Assembly (NCBI GenBank): GCA_015179025.1
Contig: WHUX01000098.1
Location: 62,001-126,000 of the forward strand
DNA length: 64,000 bases
Direction of reading: 5' to 3'
Source of the DNA: Terfezia claveryi
Lineage: Eukaryota; Ascomycota; Pezizomycetes; Pezizales; Pezizaceae
Part shown: positions 46,141 through 58,461 of the stretch, in pieces
Layout of the letters: each line of letters begins with the position of its first letter
Position numbering within the stretch: the first letter of the stretch is position 1
Notes under the pieces: model-generated
Seen by the model: the letters and a program-made list of their open reading frames with translations, nothing else
Database searches by the model: none
Told to the model about the DNA's origin: nothing
Translations under genes and position numbers: made by a program

Positions 46141-46157
46141 CCCCCCCCCCCCCCCCC
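46141..46157. repeat. Poly(C) tract
   Basis: An almost pure run of about 16 C residues lies upstream of the minus-strand gene (45929). It may be a poly(dG:dC) promoter element or simple slippage. Confidence 0.6.
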
Positions 46158-46511
46158 ACCCCGCTACCTACAAACTGCATATCGTTCGCCTTAGAAGCAC
46201 AAAACATACGACTCCGGCGTTCTGCCCGGGCTGAAGTGAGGGAATTTCAGCTGAAGGTTCATTTGGATACAAGTACGATGCCCTGAAACCCCTCCAGCGA
46301 GGCATAACCAGCTGTAACCAGCTGCAAGCATGTGTATTGCAATGAGACGCGTATACCATTGACGCATGGGACCTGCAGTATAGCTTCTACGCATTTCTAT
46401 CTCAAATCAGAGCTGATGATATCAACATCACTGATGCAAGTTGGTGTACCTTGGGGGTTAACTGTAATTCAAAAGCATTAAGTATTGTGGTAGGTAAGGC
46501 GGGCAGAGCGA

Positions 46512-46786
46512 TTTTTTTTTTTTTTTTTTAAATACTTGATACTCCTATGCAGCTCCAACGTGGAGCTATGAGGAGCCACACGGAAGCCCGGTGGATTCAA
46601 GGAGAGGCAAGTTAATCTGCCAACCCCACGCAAGAACTAAATACATATAACGAAGCGGGGCCCCATGCTGTCATTAACGGACTGGCCGAGGACTTGGAAG
46701 CCTGACTGAGCCTCACCCCGATGCGCAGAACTAGAAGGACTGAACAAGAGGAATAACTTATGAACTTTTAAACAAAGGGAACTCGA
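46512..46786 (-). mobile_element. LINE A 3'-UTR insertion (copy 12)
   Basis: A poly(T) run, antisense tail and 3' UTR of LINE A (275 bp) are flanked by the 11-bp TSD GGGCAGAGCGA (46501-46511, 46787-46797). The tail hairpin is AGCTCC-ACGTT-GGAGCT instead of AGCCCC-loop-GGGGCT, changed on both sides of the stem. Confidence 0.88.
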
Positions 46787-46797
46787 GGGCAGAGCGA

Positions 46798-47975
46798 ATG
46801 CTAGTGTAATCCACCAGCATATCAGCAGACAGCAGATGCTGGGACATAAGAAGGAATGAACGCACGTAGTCAAAAGACAACTTTGCTTCTCCTATTCTCA
46901 CTTGTTGGCAGCTATGAAGTCGCCGATAATTTCCTTTCAGGGATACCGTGAAAGCCAGCCACTAGGACAGTGAAAGGGCGTCTGCAGCCCATATAACAAT
47001 ATAGCCGGCAGATGGTAGGTCATGCGGGGAAACAGTTGAGCATGTGCACTTGATCAATATGCATTCATTGAATAATTATAATTCCCTATTCCATTGTCTT
47101 ACTTAAAAGACCACCATTAATAAGGAGTAGTTGCATCTTCTTAGAGAAGCCTAACTGATCGAGTTTTACGGTGCCTCGCTGCTCCGCCATTGTTGAGTAT
47201 GGATGGCCAAGGTGCTTTAGCTATCTTGGAGCCTAGTTGAAATGGCTGGAAAGTGGGTAACAATGTATTTTCCCCCTGTTCATGATATTGGGAATGAAGG
47301 GCTACCTGCATTGCCTAAGGTGCATGCATGAAAGATCCTCACCCAAAACAAAAGATCACAAGGATAACAGGATAATACTCAACGAAACACACTTGCATAA
47401 ATACTGCAAGAACTCAGATAAAGGACCCCCAGCCAAACTAATAGAGGGATTTCGGACTTTTCTTGTTATTGCAATGGCTATTTTTACTAAGCGTAAATTG
47501 GCCAAAAGTCAGCGCGAAAAAAAAAAAGAGGTTTCACAAGCTCTGATGTTAATGTGCATCAATGGGGCGACATCAGCTATAGCGATGGCTTAACCTTTTT
47601 GGGTTCGTGTTTCATAGCTTGAGGAAGCGCTCAAAATAGGAGGTTGTATATGCCTCACAAGATAACTCGCACTGTGAAGTATGAAGATGAGATTGATCCT
47701 GAGGAGCCATATTGGAAGTTTGGACGTGTTCTGATAACTATTCAAAGATAGGGAGCGAGCGCAAGAGGGGTAGGCATTGATGGTACATACATAACCAAAA
47801 GTGTCCGGTTATTTTTATTTATTAGTGATTGCTAATGTTAACAACAAGAAAGTTACAGTACGTAACAAGAAACTAAGTTACAAAATCCCTGTTACTATGT
47901 TCTGCCGTGACTCTGCAATAGGATGTGGGTCTAGGTAGAATTAGTATTAGACGAGCAATCGATGTTGCTAGAACG
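46798..47975. other. Intergenic, no recognisable gene
   Basis: A plus frame at 47282-47593 is Lys-rich at its end but has no recognisable family. Nothing else is supported. Confidence 0.4.
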
Positions 47976-48140
47976 AGCGTGGCGGCGGGAGGCATCGTGT
48001 TTGGGGAGCGGGCCGGCTAGTGCGTTGAAGGATGTATGTACATAGGTAGCCCGCTGTTGCGTGGGGTACCGAGATGGGGGAACGGGGCCTTAGCTCCACA
48101 GACGTATAGACTTCAAAAAAAAGGAAAAAAGGAAAAAGAA
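47976..48140 (+). mobile_element. LINE B 3'-end fragment (plus)
   Basis: GCGTGGCGGCGGGAGGC..., then CCACAGACGTATAGACTTC and an A-rich tail (48114-48140) match the LINE B 3' UTR and end at 33000-33183. TSD not readable; the left edge is approximate. Confidence 0.65.
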
Positions 48141-48807
48141 AATATACGACATTAGTTCGGGTGGGGGTCTTATTTCTGAGTTCTTGCGGTGTAAGACCTC
48201 CAGAGTAAAATAAGACTGAGCAGTCAATACCAGACCAATATCTCACCCCAACGCCTCTAACCAACTATGTTCATCATTTTTCACATTACACCACTTCCAA
48301 CAACACATCAAACTATCTATGACGGCTAGTACGGCGGGGATATAGTCCGCAGTTACACAGCCATATTGTGATCCTCAAATCAAATCCCTTGTACATCCGA
48401 TCTCCAAGTTGTGCAGTGAAGCTCCACAATGTGAAGGGTCATTTTCAACTGAAGGCCATTTTCAGCTGGAATTAACGTTGAAGATTTCCGCATAACCTGA
48501 GCCTAGCAAGGATCTTTAAACTTGTCTGAATCATATTCAGTTCTATGAGAAAACTGAGTGAGCCATTTCCGCGATAATACTTATCTTTTTTGAATTATTT
48601 GACTTCTATAATACATGAGGTGGATTGAAGACAGCTAGCATTAAACATTGATGTATTTAATCCGACAAACTACATCAACCAATATTCAGATATTCTTCAT
48701 ACCCATAGATCCTATTCCTCTTCTTCATTCATCTTGACTACTTCTGTAACAACCATTACGTGCCTTCAATTTTAGGTTTGAATATATCGTCATCTAGTAG
48801 GTCCGAC

Positions 48808-51800
48808 ATGGCCGAAGATCCTAGCAAGGGCGAGAACTTCTTTGAGCCAATTGCAATTTATGCCAAAAGTGCGTTCAAAGGGTACATCAATCGTGTAACC
48901 GAGGGGCAGGATATCAAAGGAAATATCATTCCGTCAACGGCAACGTTGATTTGGCATGCAAATACTCAAGATAAACATGTTGACAACTTTAGGAACGGCC
49001 TTGGCTCTACAACACCAGCAATTTTTCGTACCCCACAAAAAAATGCTGAAGTTGCACCCATTGTACTTCTTGCAATGGGGAGACTTCCGCTGGATTGGGA
49101 AGGCCGCGAATACATTGTAATTGCAGAGCTGGATAATGTTGAGGTCTTCCGAAGCGAACCGCAACCAGTCCCAGAGGCTGACCGCAGCGTCTCTCCACCA
49201 CCGCTGATTCCGCTGCTCATCCGTGGATTGCAGTTGACACATGTACCACGGCTCACGACATTGTGCACCATCCCATTTCGCTTGGGTGGTGATTTTTCAT
49301 GGACCATTGCTGTAGTGAATGGCAAGTACCCTATAAGGACTTTGAAATTAAACGTTGGTAATCCTAACACCGTATATGACTGCAGCGAGGGCCGATATGC
49401 TACAATCAGCTTTCCCAGCAAATACCCAGACCCGACTCGAACTGTACTGGGTACGCTCGAAGGCACCAGTTGACACCGGGAAACCGCAAGAAGGCCGAAG
49501 ACCCCAAATAAATATGCCAGATGGATACCCCATTAGCCTTCTTCGCATGTTCGCTCCATGTCCAACAGAATTCCTTAGAGAGCCAAATAAGAACCACCTT
49601 CTCGAATTTTATGTTCAACGTGCCATGAAAGTCATTTGGGATCCTTGTCGTCAGCGCCCCAAGTATGAGACTGAGAATGGAAAGTCACGTTTCAACATGC
49701 GTATGTTTGGTGGTGATTTTGCGCTTGATGACTGGGTAAGAGAGGTAAGGACAGAATGCAACTGCATGGATCTTGGGGCCATCACACAGCTTGCGTGCGA
49801 TCTGTTACAAAACGACCGTGGAAAGGAACTTGTGGACGCCAACTATGTTTGCTTTGCGACAACGGGCAATACCCTACGAGCGAAATTGTATATCAACGAA
49901 GGCCCATTGATTGGTTGGACGCTCCCAAGGGATTACAAGCTTGACCCCAATGGCAACAACCTCCATTCCCAATGTAATAATCCATTATGGAACAAGAGTG
50001 GTATGTAATCACAAGGCAATTCAACCTTCCATGCATGATCGATCTATCCATTTTAGACCCCAGCTAATGTACTTATCCCTGAGTACGAATTACTAGGCAA
50101 TCGTACCCTACCACATGTTAACCCAATGTCACCGACGAGAACCTTCTTTAGTGTGCATATCTGGGTCGAGGTCACACTGGGTGGCAATACCGTCGTCCTG
50201 GACAACACCCATGAAATGATCGCCGATCCTAGTGGTAACAAGGGAACTCGTACGCGAGATGAGTTTCTGCACTTGTCATTCGATAAACAAAATCCCTCTT
50301 ATCCTAACGCTCAGCCCACCAGCCAGGTCAAAGTGTCTCAAAATGGAGGCGGGTATATTCGTAAGTTCGATATTTTCATGGTTTTCCATATATAGTTCTG
50401 TAAGATTAACTTAATTCCAGACGTATACCCTGAAACGAGCATCCAACGACTTGGAGCGAGAGGTGTAACAGGACAACAAGAGTTGACTGCGAATTTCGTT
50501 TTGCAGTTTAGAGATCCTCCTGACGTTCCCAATATCAACCTACCAACAGAGACTCCAGCCACAGCCCCACGCCCAGGTGGACAAGAGACTCCGGCCCCAG
50601 CCCCAGGCGCAGGTGGACAAGAAACTGGCGACTCGTCTGCAATGTCCTTTTCATCCGTTGAACAGCTACTCCAGTTCGCCGAGACACATGCTGGACATTC
50701 AGGGACGGAGGCCACCCCGCGGGAGGAGCCTATGTCCTTTGCAGCCTCGAGTAGGTCTATGCCCATTGAGGAGGCATCTCTAGACCCAGACACTTGTACT
50801 GCAGACCTCAAGCCGGAGAGATTAATTTCGCCGGACCTAGGCCTATTTCCTTCTTCAAGCGATTCCAATATGAAACCAGATCCTGAACCGAAGATCATCA
50901 AGCGGGTATTTCCGACCTACATCCATCAAACGATTTTCCGCGAGTATGAAGGGAAGGACATAGAGACATTAGCTGTGGATATCTACTCATTTACGGATGG
51001 CGATGGCGCTAAGAGTATATTGGAGCGCGAGCTGATGGGATATGAGGAGCTGGGTGCGCTGGATTCCGTTAAGCCTGGCTTGGGCATCGGTGATAAATCA
51101 TTTGAAGTTGGAAACACCATTTTCTGGATTTTCAAGAATCTATTTATCATGATTACAGAGTCCTGTCCACTCGGTTCCCCTCCCGAACAATTACAAAAAA
51201 AGATGAGTCAGGCGGCCACCACCCTTGATAGCTACCTGAAATCCGGAGGGGGAGTGTCCCACGGTGGGCCAGGTTCCAGTCTACCCCGTGGTAGGCTCGG
51301 TGGGCCTCGGAATCGTGGAGGGTTTGACCTTGGAGTAGGGCAACCGCCCGCACCCCAGGTTGATTCTAAGGAAAGCATAGTGGGAAACCTTCCAAAGTTG
51401 GTACCCTCAAAAGTGCCTGGACAGACAATAGAGGATCATCTTAAAAATGAGCTCGATGATCTTGTTGGGAACCTTAATGGCTTATACGGTGCCCCAGGGC
51501 AGCCCTTGCGCGCAGAAGCACCAGAAGCACCAACGAGTCGTTCTGGTTATGCACAGCGACTTCAAAGGGTCATGCCAATGACTGGCCGCTTTAGGTCCTT
51601 TGCGCCCGAAACACCAAGCCAAGATGACGCTGATGACGAGTATCATGCCTTTTTGCCAGACGACGATGGTGATATCCATGCAGGCAAAGTCTTCACGGTG
51701 CAAATCCTTAACACTGGTGATGAAGAGGTTATGGACCAGATGACAGCACAAAGCTCGGATACTGGCATTGTTATCCCACTCAGTCCAGCTCCGGCTGTTA

Positions 51801-51949
51801 CTACCGGCGATAATCCAGGGTTCCAGTTCTGGGCGGCCAATCCGGGAACTGCAAAGTTGACGATCTTCTTTGCGTCGAAGACTACACTAATCCCGATGCA
51901 TGCTGATATTACGGTCACAGTGAAAAAACGGCTATTGAATATGGCTTGA
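48808..51949 (+). CDS. Multidomain protein with a transglutaminase-like core
   Basis: Exons 48808-49357, 49410-50000, 50064-50360 and 50421-51949 join to 988 aa. Introns 2 and 3 are GTATGT...CCCCAG and GTAAGT...TTCCAG; the first (52 nt, 49358-49409) has GTAATC and could end nine bases later at another AG. Residues 1-200 and 200-290 are unrecognised and probably beta-rich. A Cys motif (CNCMDLGAITQLACDLL, Cys300/Cys302), then FFSVHIWVEV (His412) and VVLDNTHE (Asp427) give the Cys...His-x-W-x-E-V...Asp pattern of the transglutaminase/papain-like fold, with 15 residues between His and Asp as in that family. A Pro/Gly/Thr-rich linker follows (about 500-530), then acidic and Gly-rich regions and a C-terminal beta segment (residues about 890-980). 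No signal peptide. The reaction is unknown: transamidase, peptidase or inactive. The upstream CAATTTTAG at 48767-48775 may be a 5' UTR splice site. Confidence 0.72.
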
Positions 51950-54813
51950 TCACAATAATGAAGGCAAGTCAGATTTTCGATCTCCACTTATGACTTTTAG
52001 AATTCTGGCTTATGGCGGTAATTTGAGGGCAGGTCGAATGAATTTTGGGTGATGGTTTTTTTTTTTACTATTATCAATTGATTGTTTTTAGGCAGGATGA
52101 TAGGGTCACGGACGGATAAAGAAATCAAGGCAAAATTAGGAACCATGTGGGGTGGAAGTGGAGCCAGGAGGATATACGGACACGGCTCAAAGAGGTGGAT
52201 AAATATATTTATGAACATTTTTTTGCCTTACGAATGAAAAATTGTGAAGAGACCTCTATATATGTGCTGGGAATTCGGATCTGATCCATTATCGATCTAG
52301 GACTAATGGCTCTCTCATGAAACCTGACGAAATCTTTAACTACCTAGCAATCTAGAGGATGGCCCATGGTACCCAGCTCCGGTTTTATAACATCCAATCT
52401 ATATTGATATGTACTTAGTGTATTTTAGGGTTCCTTGTATAGCACCTGCATAATCGTTTGGGTCATTTAGATTAATATATTTTACATACTACGGGATAAG
52501 GATTACCACGCTTAGTCCCAACAGTCTACCTGGCACCACGATATAGAGATCTCTTCTACATTCCATCATAATAATTACTTTGATAATACTGGTGCGGAGT
52601 AATTGTCTGACCTTGCAGGTCACGTGGTCTGTGATTTTTTATACGAATTTCAAATTCTGATAATTCTGATCGTAGCAAAGTTTACATACTCCTTAAAAGC
52701 GGGAGTGGACTGAGATTATACAGTGCGCCTCTTCTTACATACTGACATGATGGATATTTGTATTTGCTTTCGACCCCTCGCAACATAGGTACTTCTCCTA
52801 TATGTTTATATAGTTAGTTCACAACCAGTTGGTAGAGGAATACCTACTGTAGCTGGTTCCACGGCGCTACATCCACAGACTTCTATCAACCTTTCCCGTT
52901 TGGTATAACATCCCAATTGTAAGATTTCGCGTATGTATTGCTTATTGGCTGTAGATCTTATTTATATTTTCTGTATTACTTGGATTGCCCATGCCGTGCA
53001 GGAAATTCGACCCGTCTACGAATGCATTCTCCGAACTAGAGACCATGCGATAATACAAATATCTCGTGTGGCTGAAAAGCCGCATCCCCGCCTATGGTAA
53101 TCCAAGGGCCGCAAATACATAACATTATAGCTTCCATGCCGTGGTAAGAACTGCCAGTTGAAACTACAGATAATCCTTGTTCCACATGTCTGATTCCTTG
53201 AGGTGTCAGAGTTTCACTCTAGGTATCATTAAAACCACTGCTTCCTCCTTCTGTAATTCCCTTGAATTACCTGCATGTCCTCTCCGATTACTTGCTCATG
53301 AATATAATGGCCAATTCCATAAGAACGCTAGACCGATGGAATCTCATGTTACAGATCAAAAACGACTGCAAACTCTTATCTGTATTAGAATATATAGTAT
53401 TTGGGCTAGTGCAACTTCTGCTTGCAGTCACGGGAATTGGAAGTCGAATATCGATAAAGGCCTGTAGGCAGTGGCACATGTTCAATATCGTGCCTCCTAG
53501 GGTCACTTTTGCCAGGAAATTTGGCAAAAATAGCCCTTTTCAGAATATTACAGGATAAATACCCATATCCTCCTAGATCAAATATAGTCCCCAATTTCGA
53601 GATTACCAAAAACTTCAACCCTATGAATTATGATTCATTTAGCTTTATCAGCTTAGTACACAAAATATGCAGAGGGCAAGATACTTTCATTTCTCACTAT
53701 GTCAGAAAAATCGAAGGAATTCCGATCTGCTGAACACAGAACCAAACTAGCAGACTAAATCTCAAAGCTTGATGGAGTACTAGCTACTGCGAACATATAA
53801 TCTAGTTTGGAACATAAAAATAGGAAGTGCAATACACCTGAAATTTAGAAATTTAATTCAGAAGAAAATTATATCGTTTATGTTGTATCAAAACTAAGTG
53901 AGTTCAAAACTTACTTACCCTTTGAAATTATAGGATTGCTAGCTAATGTATTGTCAATGCATTCGTAGGACAACTGAGATAGGAATCAGTTTCTAGAACA
54001 CGCTAGATCTAGTACCGCATTAACTCTGAGATAATGCGGTACCCTATATGTGTAGATACCAATTTTTTTTCAGCTGACCCATAAGGCTTGTGGTTAAGTA
54101 TCTCCTGACTTGTCCTACGCCGGATATCGACAGTGTATTGTACACGTGTTTCAAATTTCCTTTGGCCCCTGTTTGAATGCGTGGGCAAAGTTATGGCATG
54201 CAAGCATCCTCAGGTTCCAACTGAGGATGTATATTGAATAAATGTCGGCAGCCGCAAGCACAAGCACAAGTGCAAGTGGTATTAGTGTTACGAGTATGGA
54301 GGGAGAACTGAGTGAGTCGAGTGAGAATTGTCGAATAGCATGATAAAAAGCGGGATTGGACGTCGGCTAGGACGGAATGGAGAACTTGGACTGACAGACA
54401 GACCACCATGGCAATATTGGCATTTGAAGAAGTACAGTAGCGCAACAAAAACAGGCTCCGGGGGCAATCGAGCAATAGGAACAAAGAATCTAAAGGATAA
54501 CGGGTTCAAATGTTGTGATACCATCCATATATGGTGATCCCAAGTAATGCCAGTAGCAGTGTATCTCTATTTGTGTCGATGGTTGTTCTTTAATGCCCAA
54601 ATATTCTCAATTGAATTGAGGTCGGGAGCCAGACAAAGGGCACCATCTTGAATAACCTCTAGAATCTCAATTGAGGACGTAGAAAGGGTAAAAGATGAAC
54701 TACCTAGCATTTGTGAGTTGTGTCTAAGTTTTGGGGATAAGCTCGCTTAGTGCCACTGTAATACATAGAGATCCTATCACGTGTACGGAGTTGCAAACTA
54801 TGTAATTCACACA
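51950..54813. other. Intergenic, AT-rich, no recognisable gene
   Basis: No frame has recognisable features. A short palindrome, GTACCGCATTA...TAATGCGGTAC, lies at about 54013-54042. Confidence 0.45.
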
Positions 54814-54818
54814 TATTA

Positions 54819-55531
54819 GGGGAAATCAATTCCGAACTTTGTTCATGCACAAGGTTTTTAGTGCAAGCCATAGACTAAGCTAACTCAAATAAGCCGACGG
54901 ATTTGATTACCCCAATAATAAATCAAGTTGCAACATGGTTTGGTTGCTATGTCATACGCAACTATCGCAACATCGCAACCATGCCCCGGATATCAGAAAA
55001 AGCTCAAATTCTAGAGGATATTGATGCTGCAGTTGAGACTGCATTCCTTCTTGGTTATCCTCCATCCAAGTAATTAGCTGCTCAAACTCCTCTCGAGTCC
55101 ATGGTCGTGGGGTTGTGCTATTCGACATATTTGTGGTTGAGTGTGGTGTTCATATTTCGCGCTTACAAATGCTTCCAACTTGAAACTTGTGTGGTACTAG
55201 TTACCACATAGCTGCATACTTAGCTGCATACATGCATACGTACATCATATCATCCTACAACTTGGAAGATTTCTTGCAGTTGCAACTTACTTCAGATTAA
55301 CCAACTTCAAATGACGCCACCATGGAAGTTGGCCAATAATGGTGTTGGCCAAGTGCCAAAGGTGTGACACTTGGTGTTTGGGCAAACCTAGCACCAGTGA
55401 TCACGTTTTGTCCTAGCGGTTACACTCTCCAACATGTAGTATATTGTACGCTCACAGTGATCACTGGGTGCTAGGTTTGCCCAAACACCGATAGTATATT
55501 GTACGCTCACAAGTTCGGAATTGATTACCCC
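54819..55531. mobile_element. TIR DNA transposon relic, 713 bp
   Basis: The left end GGGGAAATCAATTCCGAACT and the right end are inverted copies over about 21 bp with one mismatch, and both sides are flanked by TATTA (54814-54818, 55532-55536). The interior contains, on the minus strand near 55140-54960, a decayed leader RPWTREEFEQLITWMED-like with stops and shifts, related to the relic at 15.7-16.1 kb. A smaller inverted repeat is nested at 55373-55489. The superfamily is uncertain: the ends and flank could fit a PIF-Harbinger or Tc1-mariner derivative. Confidence 0.6.
55373..55489. repeat. Nested inverted repeat with 32-bp arms
   Basis: Arms GGTGTTTGGGCAAACCTAGC... (55373-55404) and its complement (55457-55489, one extra base) enclose a 52-bp loop. 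A 19-bp direct repeat AGTATATTGTACGCTCACA occurs at 55438-55456 and 55493-55511, flanking the right arm. Confidence 0.75.
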
Positions 55532-55536
55532 TATTA

Positions 55537-58461
55537 TTCATCTCATCCAAAATAAGCATTCTTCCGGCTCTACCGCAACGCGCCAAATAAACCTTGGACG
55601 TGTTCGAAAAAATACTTTCATTCGTTGTTGTCTCTTCTAGATTCTGGCATGCTACCTACCATTGACGTCAACGCCTTATCGTTTGTTTTATCTGGGTCTG
55701 TCGCTGGGTTTTACTCGCGCGTACAGTATGTTTGGATTAAAGACATCAGATTCTGGCCATAACGGCCCAATTATCAATTTCGTGTTTTGAATTTACGTCC
55801 GGCTATATTGTCAGATATTCCCAGGAGAATCTCGGTCGATCTCACTTACCCCACATGTCTCGCTTAATATGCAAGCGCGGGGTGTATATTTACGGACCTG
55901 ATCATGGATAAGCACCGTGGTGATTAACTACCGGTTACGGTACCAGTATGCCGCTGGAGTTCATTTTCTCCAGTGATGATCCTTCAATATTCTCCGCTTA
56001 ACCCACAGTTACAGTTATAAGCTGAAGCCTTAGCGCCAGCTACCTAATCCTGTCTAGAATTGTTGTTAATGAGGCTCCCACCTTGACAATGAGATGATCG
56101 GTGCTCATCAATTACATGCTTTGAATCATCGTGCATGGAATAAATTAGCCTGTCTGCATTCTCACGAACTAAGTACGCAACTAACTTCTCCCAACAAGGT
56201 TCCCGAAGGCGATCATCGGGGCTAATCTGCATGACTCTGCTTGTTTGTTAGTTGTGTTATGGATTGCCAACGTAACGTCCTAATATATCTGGAAATCGAA
56301 AATGAGAATAATAAAAACCTCGGCCTGATGGTGCTGTGGGTACGGTGCTTAACCCTGATTTCAATGGCCCAGTCCCAGTCAATTACAAGTGCACTGTTGG
56401 GAGAAAGCATTATGAAAACGAATTTCATAAATACCAGTATCTCGACTCGTCAGGTCGAACCCCACTTTGGATGCAGCATGTGCGACTAAGACGTTCTCCG
56501 CCACGTCGCGGATGTGGTATATGGCAACGGCGAATTTGAACCAATAAGCTCGTGGGTGGTAGGCTGGGACGGTATTACATTGTATGTATTACTCACGTCA
56601 TGATCATGGACCTCCCGAAGCAGATTGAATCGTGAGACACTGCACATGCACTTGCACAGGAGTCACACCTGTGCCAGTAAATTGTTGCCATATCCAGTTG
56701 GAGCTTCGTACGTATTCAGCATTGATATTAGTTCCTGGTGCCCACGGGAGTGAATTCATCTCATCCGAGATTTAATCGCACTAGACATCCCATCTATTGC
56801 AACTCCGCGACCTTATCCTATCCTAGGAATTGGAAGTCCGAGATTGAATAACATCCTCTGGACCAACTCAAATACGACAAATAGATCCGAACCTTACAGC
56901 ATTAGGCAGGCATCCGTTCCGCCTCCTTACATATTTTACCCTGTACGTTGCCCTTCACTTCCACTTCCACTTCCACGCGTACTGTATCATCGTACCATAA
57001 AAACGTACGTTACAGTTGCCAGAAGATAAGTGTTCACATCTCCTCCATCCTCCCACAGCCAAAGCTTATTTCTCGCAAATTGAAGCTGCACTTCAAGGGT
57101 TACAAGCCCGTTTGGGAGACTTAGGTATAATACGCTATCTGTGCATACGGGCTACACCACGCTACCTGCAGGGGTCCCTGGGTGCCTTCCTACCGCTATT
57201 GGCTTCGGTCATCTCTCTGCAGGAGGAAGTGCATGGATACTTGGGCCTGCGCGTGGGTGGCAGCGTACTGTACCTAGGGTATATAGGGTGGGGGTGTCAG
57301 CAACACCCACGAGTTCAAGTGATGCAAAATTGAAGATTTATAAGGCAGAGATCGATTGGAAGCATTTGGACGACAACACAGCATATTCGATTATCGGAAC
57401 TGCGAGAAGTTGATAGACTAGACGAGTGGTTCAGAGCGGGGGCTCGCTGCGATCCTGAGTAATAGTTTCGGTCCCAGGAGCAAAGCAAGGACGATAATCT
57501 GGAATTGGGCACAGTGAAGTGAAGTTGGATCAACAACGCGAAAGAACGAGTACGGAATCAATAAATGTGGAAATCCAATTGGTTAGCCTGCAGCTGACCG
57601 GTGAATTTTCCGAGTTTAGAGACATTTGAAGTTCAACAGCCTGGAGGCGTCCCGCGGGCTCTGTAGTTCTGACTTATTGACTTATCTCGAACCTTATTAT
57701 CGCCATCATCGTCATCGCCACTGCCATTATATCAACAAGCCAGCTATAGGCCTTGAGGGCAAGCTAGCGAAAAAAAAAAAGGTTTGAAATTTGGCGAAAG
57801 CTGTGGGTTAGCTAGGTCAACAGTGACAGACAAAGGTTCAATACATTTATAATTATACCCTCCCCTCCCCAAGCCTTCCACTACTGCTTCCCTGCGCTCG
57901 CACGACCGGGAAATCGCGCCCTCTCCCGCTATGACGTTTGACATCCCAGATCTTGTTGCCATGCCGTTCTTTTTCCATTGCTTGACTCATTTGCAATGCT
58001 TATGAGCAAATTCAAGTCCAGGGTTGCTAATATGTATAACCAGGTTTTAGTGAGCTCGTGGCTTTTTACGGTGTTGCTTTTTTGGGGTCGCGCTTCAGGA
58101 ATAGCGAGGCATAGGGGACCGATCGTGCTTGCGCGTGGGATTGTGGTCAGACTGGTTGTGAGTGGGGCGTGGGGCAAAACATCAGTCGCTTAGGTCCCTG
58201 GAAGGTCTCGGTTCAGCGTCTGCGCGGGCAGGCATTCGCGGATCTGGGGAGTATTTTCAACATTGTTTCTACGTACAGGTCTCAGGTTCGTCATCGCATC
58301 ACGAGTCTGGATTACATTGACGTATTTTGGAAAGAAGTCAGAGGGCAGTTGAATTTGGTCTGATATCGGGGCCGGAGGGGACCGTACAATTGGTATATAA
58401 AAATATATATATATATATACACGAGGGATCAATCGTTAGAGTTGAACTCCAGGCCTCCGCC
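55537..58461. other. Intergenic, upstream of the DUF2235 gene
   Basis: No gene is confidently seen. Frames near 56241-56539 (with a KHYENEFHKYQYL-like segment) and 57016-57413 have no clear family. A TATA-like run TATATAAAAATATATATAT at 58393-58420 lies about 45-70 bp upstream of the start codon at 58462 and is a plausible core promoter. Confidence 0.4.

Noticed and set aside
56241..56539. Possible exon with KHYENEFHKYQYL, considered as a guanyl-specific ribonuclease
   Set aside because: The resemblance is to a few residues only; no catalytic pattern or signal peptide was found.
57016..57413. Overlapping frames of 90-105 codons upstream of the DUF2235 gene
   Set aside because: They overlap each other in different frames with no recognisable protein features.
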